From JADJXV01 sp046328995 (GTDB lineage: Bacteria; Bacteroidota; Ignavibacteria; Kapaibacteriales; UBA961), in contig JAXLVN010000001.1 in the NCBI GenBank assembly GCA_046328995.1, forward strand, positions 744,001 to 808,000: 64,000 nucleotides of DNA, written 5' to 3'. Position 1 is the first letter of the stretch; the number at the start of each line of letters is the position of its first letter. This document shows positions 1 to 8,784 of this stretch, piece by piece. A program made the translations under genes and the position numbers. Below the pieces are notes generated by a model. That model was not told the DNA's origin, did not search any database, and saw only the letters and a program-made list of their open reading frames with translations.

Positions 1-343
1 GAGTATCAGTAGCCACAATTGAAGTGACAGAAGGCGTAACATTAGGGTCATTACAGTACATATTAGTTGGTTTTGACTTCTCTATCCGGCAAATATACGA
101 CTTCAATTGAAGTCGGTAAAATATTCTTTGCTATTGAAATGTTAAGATAGGGCTATTTTTCCTTCTTTAAAATTGGTTTTTGGGAGGTCGATTCCCGTTC
201 AATTCCTCTTGCTTTCGTGCATTCGGAGAGTCCTAAATTTAGGAGCAAAGGCTCTGATATGGTGTTCAAATAAGGCGATTTTAGTAAATTGCAGTTATAA
301 TTTGAACTAAAAAAAAATTTGTGTCAATTTTGAACTGTTTTCT
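1..343. other. Upstream intergenic region with two perfect palindromes
   Basis: No open frame is convincing here. Positions 98-115 (CGACTTCAATTGAAGTCG) form a perfect 18-bp palindrome, and its 10-mer CAATTGAAGT also occurs at 16-25. A second perfect palindrome, TCCTAAATTTAGGA, lies at 231-244, about 100 bp before the OmpA-type gene. They lack the loop and T-run of terminators, so operator sites are a reasonable guess. No clear TAnnTTTG element was found before position 344. Confidence 0.5.
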
Positions 344-2326
344 ATGAAAATTCTGCGTGTAATCGGTGTTGTACTACTCGTTTGTGTAGCTGTACCTGCT
401 TTTGCTCAAACAAAAAAACCCGTCATGTATGGCGGTTATGCCGGATTAAACTTCAATTTTCATTCGCCAAATTTCAAGGTTCCGGGTCTCAACGGTCAAT
501 TTGCAGTCCCATTTTTTCAGGATGATACTACTACTTTTAATCAAAACAGCACCAGTCTTTCTTTGGCACTGGGCGGTATAATTGCCTTTCCTCTCAATGA
601 TCAATTCACGGTTTCCGGCAGACTGGGCGCAAATTTTATGGGTGCGAAGTTCACTACTCCGGGCACCTTTCACCCTGTTCCCGGCACAGTCACCAATACC
701 GAACACACCTATGACGCCTCTCTGACGAATCTTGAAATTTCTCCTGTTCTTCATATCAACAATCTCTTCAAGGACGTTCCGGTCTATCTTGCCGGAGGTC
801 TTGAGATAGGAATTCCACTTGCAGCAACGTACACCCAATCTGAAATTGTAACCGATACCGGTACCACATTTCCAAGTCCTGCCGGCACACGGAGCCGCAC
901 GTATGCCACCGGCGCTGATATCGTCGATAAGTCAGTACGCCTTGCAATTTTGCTCGGTGCCGGCTATGAGTATCATCTCAATTCATCGACCATTCTTGCT
1001 CCTGAAATCACCCTTCGCCTCCCACTGACCGGCGTCTCAAGCAATACTGCCTATACCACGTGGAGCGTTCCACAGCTTCGCATCGGACTCAATATTCTTT
1101 TCAGTGGCAAGACAGAGACTCCACCTGTTACTTCCACGCTCAAAACAGGCGTCGAATCAGGCTATTATACTCAGGATGGTACATATACTCCGCTATCGTC
1201 CATCAAAGTAGAAGACGCGCAATACGCAGAGCTGTATCCGTTTATTCCGTACATATTCTATTCGAATAATTCTTCATCGCCGGATAGTACTTCCCAGGAA
1301 TTTTCCGGCAGCAGTGAACGTGGAAATTTCACTCTCGCCGCACTTCCACAGGATGCGATCGAAGTCAACCGCCATACTCTCGATGTGGTAGGATATCGTA
1401 TGAAACAGAATCCTGCAGCAGCACTTACGATCGTCGGCAGCAACGATGGCAAAGGTGAAGCGAAGAATAAAAAGCTGAGTGAAGAACGTGCGAACTTTGC
1501 CAAAGACTATCTCGTCAAGACTTTTGGTATCGCACCCGACAGAATCACCGTGCAGGCACGTGACCTTCCGGAAAAAGCATCCGCTACTTCAGTTGCCGAT
1601 GGCGATGCAGAAAATCGCCGTGTAGAACTCAAGAGCACGAATCGTGAGCTCTTCGAACCTATTATGATGAAAAGCGATGAACAGCGGATTGCAACGCCTG
1701 ATTTGATCGAATTCAAGCCCAAAGCCGAGTCCAATGCAGCAATCACCTCATGGTCGCTTTCACTTTCACAAGCAGGTCGCATGCTTCGGGAATTTGTTGG
1801 CATCGGCGATCCCGCCCCTCAGCGCTGGTTAATTCGACCAAACGAACTCTCAAATGCACAAGTACCTGTTGATTATAAGTTTACAGCAGCAGACTCATTA
1901 GGCGGCAGACAAGAAACAAATGGTTCAATTCCGGTTGAATATATCTCAAGCACCCGCAAACGTACCGAACAGCTCGCCGACCGTACGATTTCAAAATTCT
2001 CGCTCGTGTTATTTGATTTTAACAAATCTGATATGACAGCTGACAATCAGAAAATCATTGAAACTGCTGTTTTGCCATCGATTCAGTACAATTCTACGGT
2101 CAAAATTTATGGCTATACTGATAGAATCGGTGACGACAACTACAACAAAAAGCTCTCGAAAGAACGTGCTGAATCTGTTCGTAAAGCCTTGGAATCGAAA
2201 ATCAAAGAAGCAAAATACGAGACCTATGGCAATGGCGAAAGTGTTCCGATTTTTGATAATAATCAACCAATCGGACGCCACCTCTCCCGCACAGTGCAGA
2301 TTTATGTGGAAACACCGCGGAAATAA
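344..2326 (+). CDS. Outer-membrane protein with two tandem OmpA domains
   Basis: A 660-residue exported protein with an N-terminal signal peptide (residues 1-22, ending AFAQ). Residues about 25-255 alternate hydrophobic and polar stretches like a beta-barrel. After a linker come two OmpA-like peptidoglycan-binding domains. The first spans about 340-435, with a diverged site SNDGKG and LSEERA. The second spans about 548-655, with the canonical GYTDRIGDDN and LSKERA. The Asp and Arg that bind the diaminopimelate of peptidoglycan are present in both. The region between them (about 440-545) looks like a beta-rich spacer. Known OmpA family proteins anchor the outer membrane to the cell wall. The ATG at 344 has no Shine-Dalgarno sequence. 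Two domains rather than one, and the barrel assignment, are the unusual parts; the barrel is inferred from composition only. Confidence 0.85.
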   Translation: MKILRVIGVVLLVCVAVPAFAQTKKPVMYGGYAGLNFNFHSPNFKVPGLNGQFAVPFFQDDTTTFNQNSTSLSLALGGIIAFPLNDQFTVSGRLGANFMGAKFTTPGTFHPVPGTVTNTEHTYDASLTNLEISPVLHINNLFKDVPVYLAGGLEIGIPLAATYTQSEIVTDTGTTFPSPAGTRSRTYATGADIVDKSVRLAILLGAGYEYHLNSSTILAPEITLRLPLTGVSSNTAYTTWSVPQLRIGLNILFSGKTETPPVTSTLKTGVESGYYTQDGTYTPLSSIKVEDAQYAELYPFIPYIFYSNNSSSPDSTSQEFSGSSERGNFTLAALPQDAIEVNRHTLDVVGYRMKQNPAAALTIVGSNDGKGEAKNKKLSEERANFAKDYLVKTFGIAPDRITVQARDLPEKASATSVADGDAENRRVELKSTNRELFEPIMMKSDEQRIATPDLIEFKPKAESNAAITSWSLSLSQAGRMLREFVGIGDPAPQRWLIRPNELSNAQVPVDYKFTAADSLGGRQETNGSIPVEYISSTRKRTEQLADRTISKFSLVLFDFNKSDMTADNQKIIETAVLPSIQYNSTVKIYGYTDRIGDDNYNKKLSKERAESVRKALESKIKEAKYETYGNGESVPIFDNNQPIGRHLSRTVQIYVETPRK

Positions 2327-2470
2327 GCTGAGCGACATTCGATGGAATAGAGCTTAGCAGAAAGTGAACCTTAATATATGTTAAGCTCCGGCAATCTATA
2401 AATTTTAAATACGTCAAACGCCGCACTTCAATTCAAGAACGCGTCAATCAACATACTCAATAACAGCACA

Positions 2471-4399
2471 ATGCCCGAAGAAAAATCATTTGAATATCAG
2501 TATTTACCGTCGATTAATTCCCCTGCTGACCTCCGGAAATTACCCGAGTCAGCCCTCAAGCAAGTGTCGAATGAAGTGCGCGAATTTATGGTCGATGCCA
2601 TTACAAAAGTCGGCGGACACTTCGGTGCCGGGCTTGGAGTCGTCGAGCTGACAGTTGCTCTTCATTACGTTTTCAATACACCTGAAGATAAAATTGTCCT
2701 TGATACAGGGCATCAAGGATACCCGCACAAAATTCTCACCGGGCGCCGCGATTCTCTCCTCACTATTCGTCAAAAAGATGGACTTTCGGGTTTTTTAAAA
2801 CGCACGGAAAGCGAGTATGACGTTTTTGGCGCAGGTCACGCAAGTACTAGTATTTCAGCAGCTTTAGGCATAGCCACTGCCCGTGATTTCATCGGTAAAG
2901 ACTACAAAGTAGCCGCCGTCATCGGCGACGGAGCAATGACCGGTGGACTCGTCTATGAAGCTATGAACAATTGCGGTGTGCAAAAGCGTGATTTGGTGGT
3001 AATTCTTAATGACAACAATATGTCCATTGCTCCCAATGTATGGGCAATTTCCAATTATTTCAGCGAAATTTTCGCATCACCTACCCTTCAAAAGCTTCGT
3101 TCGCATGTCTGGGATATCGCAGGACGTATGGATACCGTCGGCGATAGAATTCGCCATGCAGCTCATAAAATCGAAGGCGGACTCAAGGCAATTCTCACTC
3201 CCGGTATGCTGTTTGAAGCACTCGGCTTTAAGTATTTCGGTCCGATTAATGGTCACAATGTCAATGGCCTCGTCGATATGCTCAATAAAGTCAAAGATAT
3301 GAAGGGTCCCGTGCTCCTGCATGTTATTACTCAAAAAGGCAAAGGATATGCTCCTGCTGAAAGCGACAAACAGTTCCTCCATGCCATCGGTAAAATCGAT
3401 AAAATCACCGGAAAATCACTCGCGAAAGCACCGGCTACCATCCCACCGCCGACGTATCAAAAGGTATTCGGTGAAGCAATGACTGAAATCTGCTCGACGA
3501 ACCCTAAAGTACTCGGCATTACAGCTGCAATGCCGGACGGAACCGGACTCGATATTCTCGCCAAAACATATCCAGAAAAGGTAATTGATGTAGGTATTGC
3601 CGAGGGGCATGCTGTGACATTTGCTGCAGGAATGGCTACGGAAGGTATGATACCGGTATGTGCAATCTATTCGAGCTTCCTGCAACGAGCATTCGACCAT
3701 ATTGTGCATGACTGTGCTATTCAGCATCTCCATGTCGTTTTTGCACTTGACCGTGGCGGACTTGTCGGCGCCGACGGGCCGACGCATCACGGCGTGCTTG
3801 ACTTTGCGTATCTCAGAATTATCCAGGGTATGATTGTCATGGCTCCAAAGGATGAACAAGAATTACGCAATATGCTCTATTCGTCTATTCATGACTATAC
3901 CTCCGCACCGGTCGCAATCCGCTACCCGCGCGGTAATGCCGTCGGTGTGCCAACGGGACCGATGAAATCACTCCCACTCGGCAAAGGAGAAATTCTCCGC
4001 GCAGGACTCGACGTGTGTATTATTGCCATCGGTAAAATGGTAAGCGAAGCACTGAAGGCAGCAGAATTACTTGCTCAAGACGGCATCAGTGCCGAAGTCG
4101 TCAATGCTCGCTTTGTTAAGCCATTAGACACAGAATTACTGAGCGATTTATCGCTGAGATTCGACAAGATTATCACTGTCGAAGATGGTCAGATCCAAGG
4201 TGGATTCGGTAGCGCAGTGCTCGAGTATATTACCACCCTTCCCCTCTTTCCCGATGTACTCCTTCACGGCATTCCTGACGTGTTTGTCGAGCACGGCACG
4301 CAGGAAGAACTCTTCCATGACCTGCTCCTCGATGGCGAAGGTATCGCCACCGTTGTTAAAGAATTTATCGGTTTTCCTGAAGTCGTGGTTGTTGAATAA
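2471..4399 (+). CDS. dxs: 1-deoxy-D-xylulose-5-phosphate synthase
   Basis: A 642-residue thiamine-diphosphate enzyme that condenses pyruvate and glyceraldehyde-3-phosphate, the first step of the MEP isoprenoid pathway. Length is normal for the family (about 620-640). Visible motifs are DTGHQGYPHK (proton-relay His), GDGAMTGG with the downstream NDNNMSIAPN that binds ThDP and Mg, and the second-domain motif GIAEGHAVTFAAGMA carrying the catalytic Glu (E378). The usual family form there is AEQH, so Gln is replaced by Gly in this protein. LVGADGPTHHG and the C-terminal transketolase domain (about 505-630) are intact. It sits alone between the OmpA-type gene and the sugar transferase, with 144 and 208 bp gaps. 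The start matches the usual SPADLRKL N-terminus. Confidence 0.97.
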   Translation: MPEEKSFEYQYLPSINSPADLRKLPESALKQVSNEVREFMVDAITKVGGHFGAGLGVVELTVALHYVFNTPEDKIVLDTGHQGYPHKILTGRRDSLLTIRQKDGLSGFLKRTESEYDVFGAGHASTSISAALGIATARDFIGKDYKVAAVIGDGAMTGGLVYEAMNNCGVQKRDLVVILNDNNMSIAPNVWAISNYFSEIFASPTLQKLRSHVWDIAGRMDTVGDRIRHAAHKIEGGLKAILTPGMLFEALGFKYFGPINGHNVNGLVDMLNKVKDMKGPVLLHVITQKGKGYAPAESDKQFLHAIGKIDKITGKSLAKAPATIPPPTYQKVFGEAMTEICSTNPKVLGITAAMPDGTGLDILAKTYPEKVIDVGIAEGHAVTFAAGMATEGMIPVCAIYSSFLQRAFDHIVHDCAIQHLHVVFALDRGGLVGADGPTHHGVLDFAYLRIIQGMIVMAPKDEQELRNMLYSSIHDYTSAPVAIRYPRGNAVGVPTGPMKSLPLGKGEILRAGLDVCIIAIGKMVSEALKAAELLAQDGISAEVVNARFVKPLDTELLSDLSLRFDKIITVEDGQIQGGFGSAVLEYITTLPLFPDVLLHGIPDVFVEHGTQEELFHDLLLDGEGIATVVKEFIGFPEVVVVE

Positions 4400-4607
4400 C
4401 AGCAGCCACGGCTTTGTTTTACAGTAGTTTACGTCTCCTTTCAGCTCTCTACTCTTCCCGCTTATACGATACATTGTACGTAATTGTCTTCTATACAGGA
4501 TTCATCGGTGAATCCTAAAACGCACCTCGCGTCATCCACATACTAACCCAACCTGCTTCTGTACCTACTATTTACGCATTTGTTAAATATTAGCCGGTAC
4601 ATACTCG

Positions 4608-5156
4608 ATGAAACGTCTCCTCGATGTGGCGCTCTCGCTTGTGGCGCTTGTTGTGTTCTTTATACCTTCTGTCATCATTGCACTTGCCTTAGTATTCAAA
4701 GAAAAACACCCCGTTTTCTTCCGCCAGCCGCGTGTTGGCAAGAATAAACACGTCTTTGAGATACTCAAATTCCAAACAATGGTCGATGGAATTCCTACAC
4801 CCACCGGTAAAATTCTCCGTGCGACCGGTATCGATGAAATCCCCCAATTTATCAATGTCTTACGTGGCGATATGAGTATCGTCGGACCGCGCGCCCTCAC
4901 ACCGAATGACATACTTCGTCTGGGCTGGGATGATGATTTTCATGCCCGACGCTGGGATTCCAAACCCGGAATCACCGGCCTCGCCCAGCTCTACGGCGGA
5001 CAGCACCGAAAAACGTCCTGGTTCTGGGATAATTACTACCTCCACCACCACTCCCACCTACTCGATCTCGGTATCATCGCCGCTTCCTTTCTGATGAATC
5101 TCCTTGGTAAAAAACGTGTTCGAAGAATTATTTTTCAAAAAAACTATCTGAGGTAA
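4608..5156 (+). CDS. Bacterial sugar transferase (polyprenyl-phosphate phosphosugar transferase)
   Basis: A 182-residue short (PglC/WcaJ catalytic core type) initiating glycosyltransferase. Family members transfer a sugar-1-phosphate from a UDP-sugar to undecaprenyl phosphate at the inner membrane, starting O-antigen, capsule or glycan synthesis. One N-terminal membrane helix or re-entrant segment (about 5-30), FRQPRVGKNKHVFEILKFQTM, the GIDEIPQF Asp-Glu motif and the GDMSIVGPRAL motif are all visible, followed by PGITGLAQL. The substrate sugar cannot be read from sequence. It is followed after one base by the radical SAM gene, so the two are probably co-transcribed. No other glycan genes lie beside it. 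Confidence 0.92.
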   Translation: MKRLLDVALSLVALVVFFIPSVIIALALVFKEKHPVFFRQPRVGKNKHVFEILKFQTMVDGIPTPTGKILRATGIDEIPQFINVLRGDMSIVGPRALTPNDILRLGWDDDFHARRWDSKPGITGLAQLYGGQHRKTSWFWDNYYLHHHSHLLDLGIIAASFLMNLLGKKRVRRIIFQKNYLR

Positions 5157-5157
5157 T

Positions 5158-6648
5158 ATGAAAGTAAAGATGATTTTGCCCGCACTCGCGGAAGCGGAAA
5201 GTCCATTCTGGCGTCCCATTAAATACTCGCTTTTCCCTCCGCTCGGGCTTGCAACCCTTGCCGCCTACCTTTCTCCTGACGATGAAATTGACCTGCAGGA
5301 TCAGCATGTCGAGGTGCTGAATCTCGACGATAATCCTGACCTCGTGATCATCCAAGTCTATATCACCAATGCTTATAGAGCATACTCAATTGCCGATGAA
5401 TACCGCAAAAAAGGCGCATATGTCATCCTCGGCGGACTCCACGTCACTTCTCTCCCTGGCGAAGCAGAAGCGCACGCCGATACCATTTTCCTCGGTCCGG
5501 GTGAAGATACTTTCCCTCAGTTTCTTAAAGATTTTAAGAATAAATCTCCACAAAAAGTATATTCCTCATCCGTACGAACACTCGACCATATTCCACCAAT
5601 CAGGCGAGATTTGATTAAACGTAACCGGTATCTCGTTCCGAATTCTATCGTCGTCACCCGTGGATGCCCGCACCATTGCAATTTTTGCTACAAAGATGCT
5701 TTTTATGAAGGCGGACGTTCATTCTATACGCAGGCCGTCGATGATGCACTCGCTGAAATCGAACGTTTACCCGGCAAGCATCTCTATTTTCTCGATGACC
5801 ATCTTCTTGGGAATACTCGATTTGCAGCGAATCTCTTTGATGGAATGAAGGGCATGAACCGCGTATTTCAAGGCGCGGCAACAATTGATTCTATTCTCAG
5901 AGGCACACTTATTGAAAAGGCAGCAGAGGCCGGACTGCGCAGTCTATTCGTCGGATTCGAGACCTTCTCACCGGCAAACCTTAAGCAAAGCAACAAAAAA
6001 CAAAACCTCGAAAAAGACTACATCAAAGCCGTTAACAGATTACATTCATTGGGGATTATGATTAATGGGAGTTTTGTGTTCGGTCTCGATGACGACGACA
6101 AAGACGTGTTTCGCCGCACCGTCGATTGGGGTGTAACGAATGGTATTACAACGTCAACGTATCATATTCTCACGCCGTATCCCGGGACAGGTCTCTACAA
6201 AGACATGGAACGTCAGGGTAGAATTCTGACCAACAATTGGGACCTCTATGACACAAGGAATGTGGTCTATCAGACGAAGAATCTAACTGCAGAAGAATTG
6301 AAAAATGGGTATGATACAGCTTATAAGGAATTTTATAGCTGGGCAAATATTATCAAAGCAAGTCGTGGCCACGACTCCCTCAAGCATCAACTCAAGCATT
6401 TCTTTTATTCCGGCGGGTGGAAGAAATTCGAAGCGGTGTGGAATTTCCTCATCAAAACAAAAAACCTCAATTCTATGCTTCCGGTGTTAGAATCAATTCT
6501 TGCTAAGGTCCACAATAAAAAGGGTATAACCGACAGTTCCGTCGATTATACCCGAGATGATTCTTTAGCTTTTCCTCATGCATCGCCGGCGATGCGCGCT
6601 CTTGAGCCGGCCATTGCGTTACCCGTTCTTGAGGAGCGTGAAGAGTAA
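5158..6648 (+). CDS. B12-binding-domain radical SAM enzyme
   Basis: A 496-residue protein of the class B radical SAM group. Residues about 1-125 resemble a cobalamin-binding Rossmann domain (VILGGLHVTSLPGEA, then FLGPGEDTFPQFL). The radical SAM core begins at TRGCPHHCNFC, with cluster cysteines C170, C174 and C177. ATIDS, GFETFS and GSFVFGLDDD are typical core strands. The C-terminal 130 residues are helical, as in DUF4070-type members. Relatives methylate, cyclise or rearrange lipids, hopanoids, tetrapyrroles and antibiotics, and this substrate cannot be assigned. Coupling to the preceding sugar transferase suggests an envelope lipid or glycan role, which is inference. The gene converges on the next gene with stops only about 13 bp apart and no visible terminator. 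Confidence 0.9.
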   Translation: MKVKMILPALAEAESPFWRPIKYSLFPPLGLATLAAYLSPDDEIDLQDQHVEVLNLDDNPDLVIIQVYITNAYRAYSIADEYRKKGAYVILGGLHVTSLPGEAEAHADTIFLGPGEDTFPQFLKDFKNKSPQKVYSSSVRTLDHIPPIRRDLIKRNRYLVPNSIVVTRGCPHHCNFCYKDAFYEGGRSFYTQAVDDALAEIERLPGKHLYFLDDHLLGNTRFAANLFDGMKGMNRVFQGAATIDSILRGTLIEKAAEAGLRSLFVGFETFSPANLKQSNKKQNLEKDYIKAVNRLHSLGIMINGSFVFGLDDDDKDVFRRTVDWGVTNGITTSTYHILTPYPGTGLYKDMERQGRILTNNWDLYDTRNVVYQTKNLTAEELKNGYDTAYKEFYSWANIIKASRGHDSLKHQLKHFFYSGGWKKFEAVWNFLIKTKNLNSMLPVLESILAKVHNKKGITDSSVDYTRDDSLAFPHASPAMRALEPAIALPVLEEREE

Positions 6649-6661
6649 TGACAGAATGGAA

Positions 6662-7870
6662 TCATTGTCCAATTTTAGCCGATGCTTCAGCTTGTGCATC
6701 TCCGAGAGCTCCTTGAACGGATTTCCGGCCGTAGAGGGCCTCCACGACTGCATTTTCGAGAAGGGCTTCCAGCTCCAGCCAATGCGGATGAACCGGCGTC
6801 ATGCGCGCTGCAGCAAGCTGGGTAGCAAATACATCTTTATTTTTTACGCTTTTGAAGTACGGATCATTGTAAAACTGTTTGTCAGCCGGAAATCCGGCTT
6901 CATTTACTTTTTTGCAGAAGGCAAGTGCATTTTTCCCATCCGTTAAATATGTAAGGAACTTACGCGCTAATTCAGTCTGTTGTGTTTTGGCATTGATCGC
7001 GACATACTCTCCACCGGCAAATGAGACTCCGGCTTGCTTCATACCGGGTACCAAAGCCACGGAAAAGTCAAGAGTAGGATTCCCTTGTTTGATTTTCTCC
7101 AACAGCCAGCCGCCGGAGAACCAAAAGCCGACTTTCCCTTGGGTGAAAGCGACGTCAAGCTGACGTTGAGTTTCGATTATCCCCATACGTGACAAAGTAA
7201 TATACGCATTGAGTGCTTCTACGTTTTCCGGTGAATTCAAACTTGGCTTGCCGGCAGTCGACACAATATCGCCACCGTTACTCCACATAAAGGGTAATAT
7301 TTTTTTGTAGAGGCGATGCTTGTCATCTCCATTAGCGCCAAAGGGATAAATTCCTTCAATTGCTTGTAATTTTTCGCAGGCAGCGATGAGTTCGTTGACG
7401 GTTTTGGGGATGGAAGTGACGCCTGCTTTTTTCAGCAATTCATTATTACAGAACATCACACGCGTATCGACTGTCCATGGATATGCATACACTTTCGATT
7501 GCCACATCGAGGGCGGGCGGGCAAAATCGGCGAATTTTTCAAACGTTGCATCTTTCGGCACTTCCATGAGCACACCACTGCTGGAGAATTGAGCAACCCA
7601 GTCCGAACCGAGCTCCAGCACATCGGGAGCAGTACCGGAATTAAACGCTGCCATGAGCTTTGTCTTGCCGTCGTTCCAGCTGAGTTCGGTCGTTTCGACA
7701 GTGCAGTGTTCCTGTTTTTCAAACTCCGCGATAAGCTCTTTCAACGCCTGCTTTTGCGCAGGTTCGCTGCCGAAATTCCAGAATTTGATGGTTGAATTGG
7801 TTGATGTAGAGCTTTTGTTACACGAAGCGAAGATGAGAGAGAATACGAGAAGGAGTAGCGTTTTTTTCAT
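6662..7870 (-). CDS. ABC-transporter sugar-type extracellular solute-binding lipoprotein
   Basis: A 402-residue substrate-binding protein of the MalE/UgpB class (family 1). The N-terminus is a lipoprotein signal, MKKTLLLLVFSLIFASC, with lipobox FASC and modified Cys17. Family features include IKFWNFGSEPAQKQALKELIAEFEKQ, GTAPDVLELGSDWVAQF and KVGFWFSGGWLLEKI. It should capture a carbohydrate or related solute in the periplasm and hand it to an inner-membrane ABC permease. No permease or ATPase gene is adjacent, so it is an orphan in this window. The gene is convergent with the radical SAM gene. Upstream of the start lies the RAYT repeat array. Confidence 0.9.
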   Translation of the reverse strand: MKKTLLLLVFSLIFASCNKSSTSTNSTIKFWNFGSEPAQKQALKELIAEFEKQEHCTVETTELSWNDGKTKLMAAFNSGTAPDVLELGSDWVAQFSSSGVLMEVPKDATFEKFADFARPPSMWQSKVYAYPWTVDTRVMFCNNELLKKAGVTSIPKTVNELIAACEKLQAIEGIYPFGANGDDKHRLYKKILPFMWSNGGDIVSTAGKPSLNSPENVEALNAYITLSRMGIIETQRQLDVAFTQGKVGFWFSGGWLLEKIKQGNPTLDFSVALVPGMKQAGVSFAGGEYVAINAKTQQTELARKFLTYLTDGKNALAFCKKVNEAGFPADKQFYNDPYFKSVKNKDVFATQLAAARMTPVHPHWLELEALLENAVVEALYGRKSVQGALGDAQAEASAKIGQ

Positions 7871-7928
7871 AGAATTACTATTGTAAATTAATTTTTTGGA
7901 TCAATGATTTTGCTGCATGAAATCTTCA

Positions 7929-8095
7929 GCTCCGGAGGAGCGGCATCGTAATAGAAAGGTAACCAAGTCATTTCAAAAGCTCCGGAGGAGCGACATCTTA
8001 ATAGAACATTAGGCAAATCATTTCAAAAGCTCCGGAGGAGCGACATCTTAATAGAATGGTAACCAAATCATTTCAAAAGCTCCGGAGGAGCGACA
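7929..8095. repeat. REP-like repeat array, four copies at exact 50-bp spacing
   Basis: The core GCTCCGGAGGAGCG begins at 7929, 7979, 8029 and 8079, exactly 50 bp apart. It contains the palindrome CTCCGGAG. The intervening text (CATCTTAATAGAA, AACCAAATCATTTCAAAA) is nearly identical between copies. The last copy overlaps the 3' end of the neighbouring transposase gene. The inter-core segments are homologous rather than unique, so this is not a CRISPR array. It looks like a REP/BIME-type element mobilised by the adjacent RAYT. Confidence 0.9.
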
Positions 8096-8559
8096 TATTC
8101 TTCTATCCAATCAAAAACATATTTCTCATTAAATTCAATATTATATGAATGTAGAAGTTCAATATATTCTTTCTGAAACGTAACTTTCTTATGATGTTGT
8201 TCTTGATTTTCAATGTAAGCAATTACCTTATCAACTTGAGATTGTGAAACCGAAAATGCGCCAAATCCTTCCTGCCATTGAAACTTGCCTCTGATGATAT
8301 TTTTAGAGTTTATCCATTTAGATGAGCTCGCTTTTATATCCCTCACAAAATCGGAAAGCAGGCAATTTGGTTTTATGCTTATTAAAATGTGAACGTGATC
8401 AGGCATTCCATTGATTGAATAAACTTTTTGATGATTGTTATTCACAATTCCACAAATATATTTATACAGTTCATCTTTCCATTGATTCTGGATAAGATTT
8501 GCTCTGCCTTTCACGGCAAATACAATATGAATGTATATCTGTGAGAATGTATTTGACAT
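8068..8559 (-). CDS. REP-associated tyrosine transposase (IS200/RAYT-type, HUH Y1 transposase)
   Basis: A 163-residue Y1 transposase. The metal-binding HUH motif is GMPDHVHILI (His55 and His57). The catalytic tyrosine is Tyr115 in VIAYIENQEQHH. Length is typical for the family, so the gene looks intact. Its last codons (VAPPELLK and the stop) are translated from the fourth copy of the flanking repeat, so repeat and gene are physically fused. RAYTs nick single-stranded REP hairpins and are thought to spread them through the chromosome without being classical insertion sequences. Diverged repeat copies also lie just upstream of the start. The start ATG at 8559 is the only good one. Confidence 0.92.
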   Translation of the reverse strand: MSNTFSQIYIHIVFAVKGRANLIQNQWKDELYKYICGIVNNNHQKVYSINGMPDHVHILISIKPNCLLSDFVRDIKASSSKWINSKNIIRGKFQWQEGFGAFSVSQSQVDKVIAYIENQEQHHKKVTFQKEYIELLHSYNIEFNEKYVFDWIEEYVAPPELLK

Positions 8560-8563
8560 TATT

Positions 8564-8637
8564 ATATCGCTCCTATGGAGCTTCGGTTATTGCTTGGTTG
8601 TTTTGCTATTAAGATATATCCCCTCTGGGGAACAGGA
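8564..8637. repeat. Diverged REP-like copies upstream of the RAYT gene
   Basis: GCTCCTATGGAGC at about 8566-8578 and TCCCCTCTGGGGA at about 8618-8630 flank a segment containing CTATTAAGATAT. That segment corresponds to the reverse complement of the 50-bp unit downstream of the gene. The spacing is again about 50 bp. These are therefore decayed copies of the same element on the other side of the transposase. The rest of 8640-8784 holds nothing recognisable. Confidence 0.7.
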
Positions 8638-8784
8638 TAATGAATTTATAATAAACGTTATAGTCTGTTTATTTAAACTCCATCAGAATCAAGTCAAAAA
8701 ACAATCGGATTAAGCGCCGTTTGAAACGTAACGAACGAAAACATGCAACAATCAGAAATAGTATTATCTTACTAATACTTCCCC

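Noticed and set aside
7929..8095. CRISPR-like array with regular spacing
   Set aside because: The segments between the cores are nearly identical rather than unique, and no cas genes are near; it fits a REP-like element.
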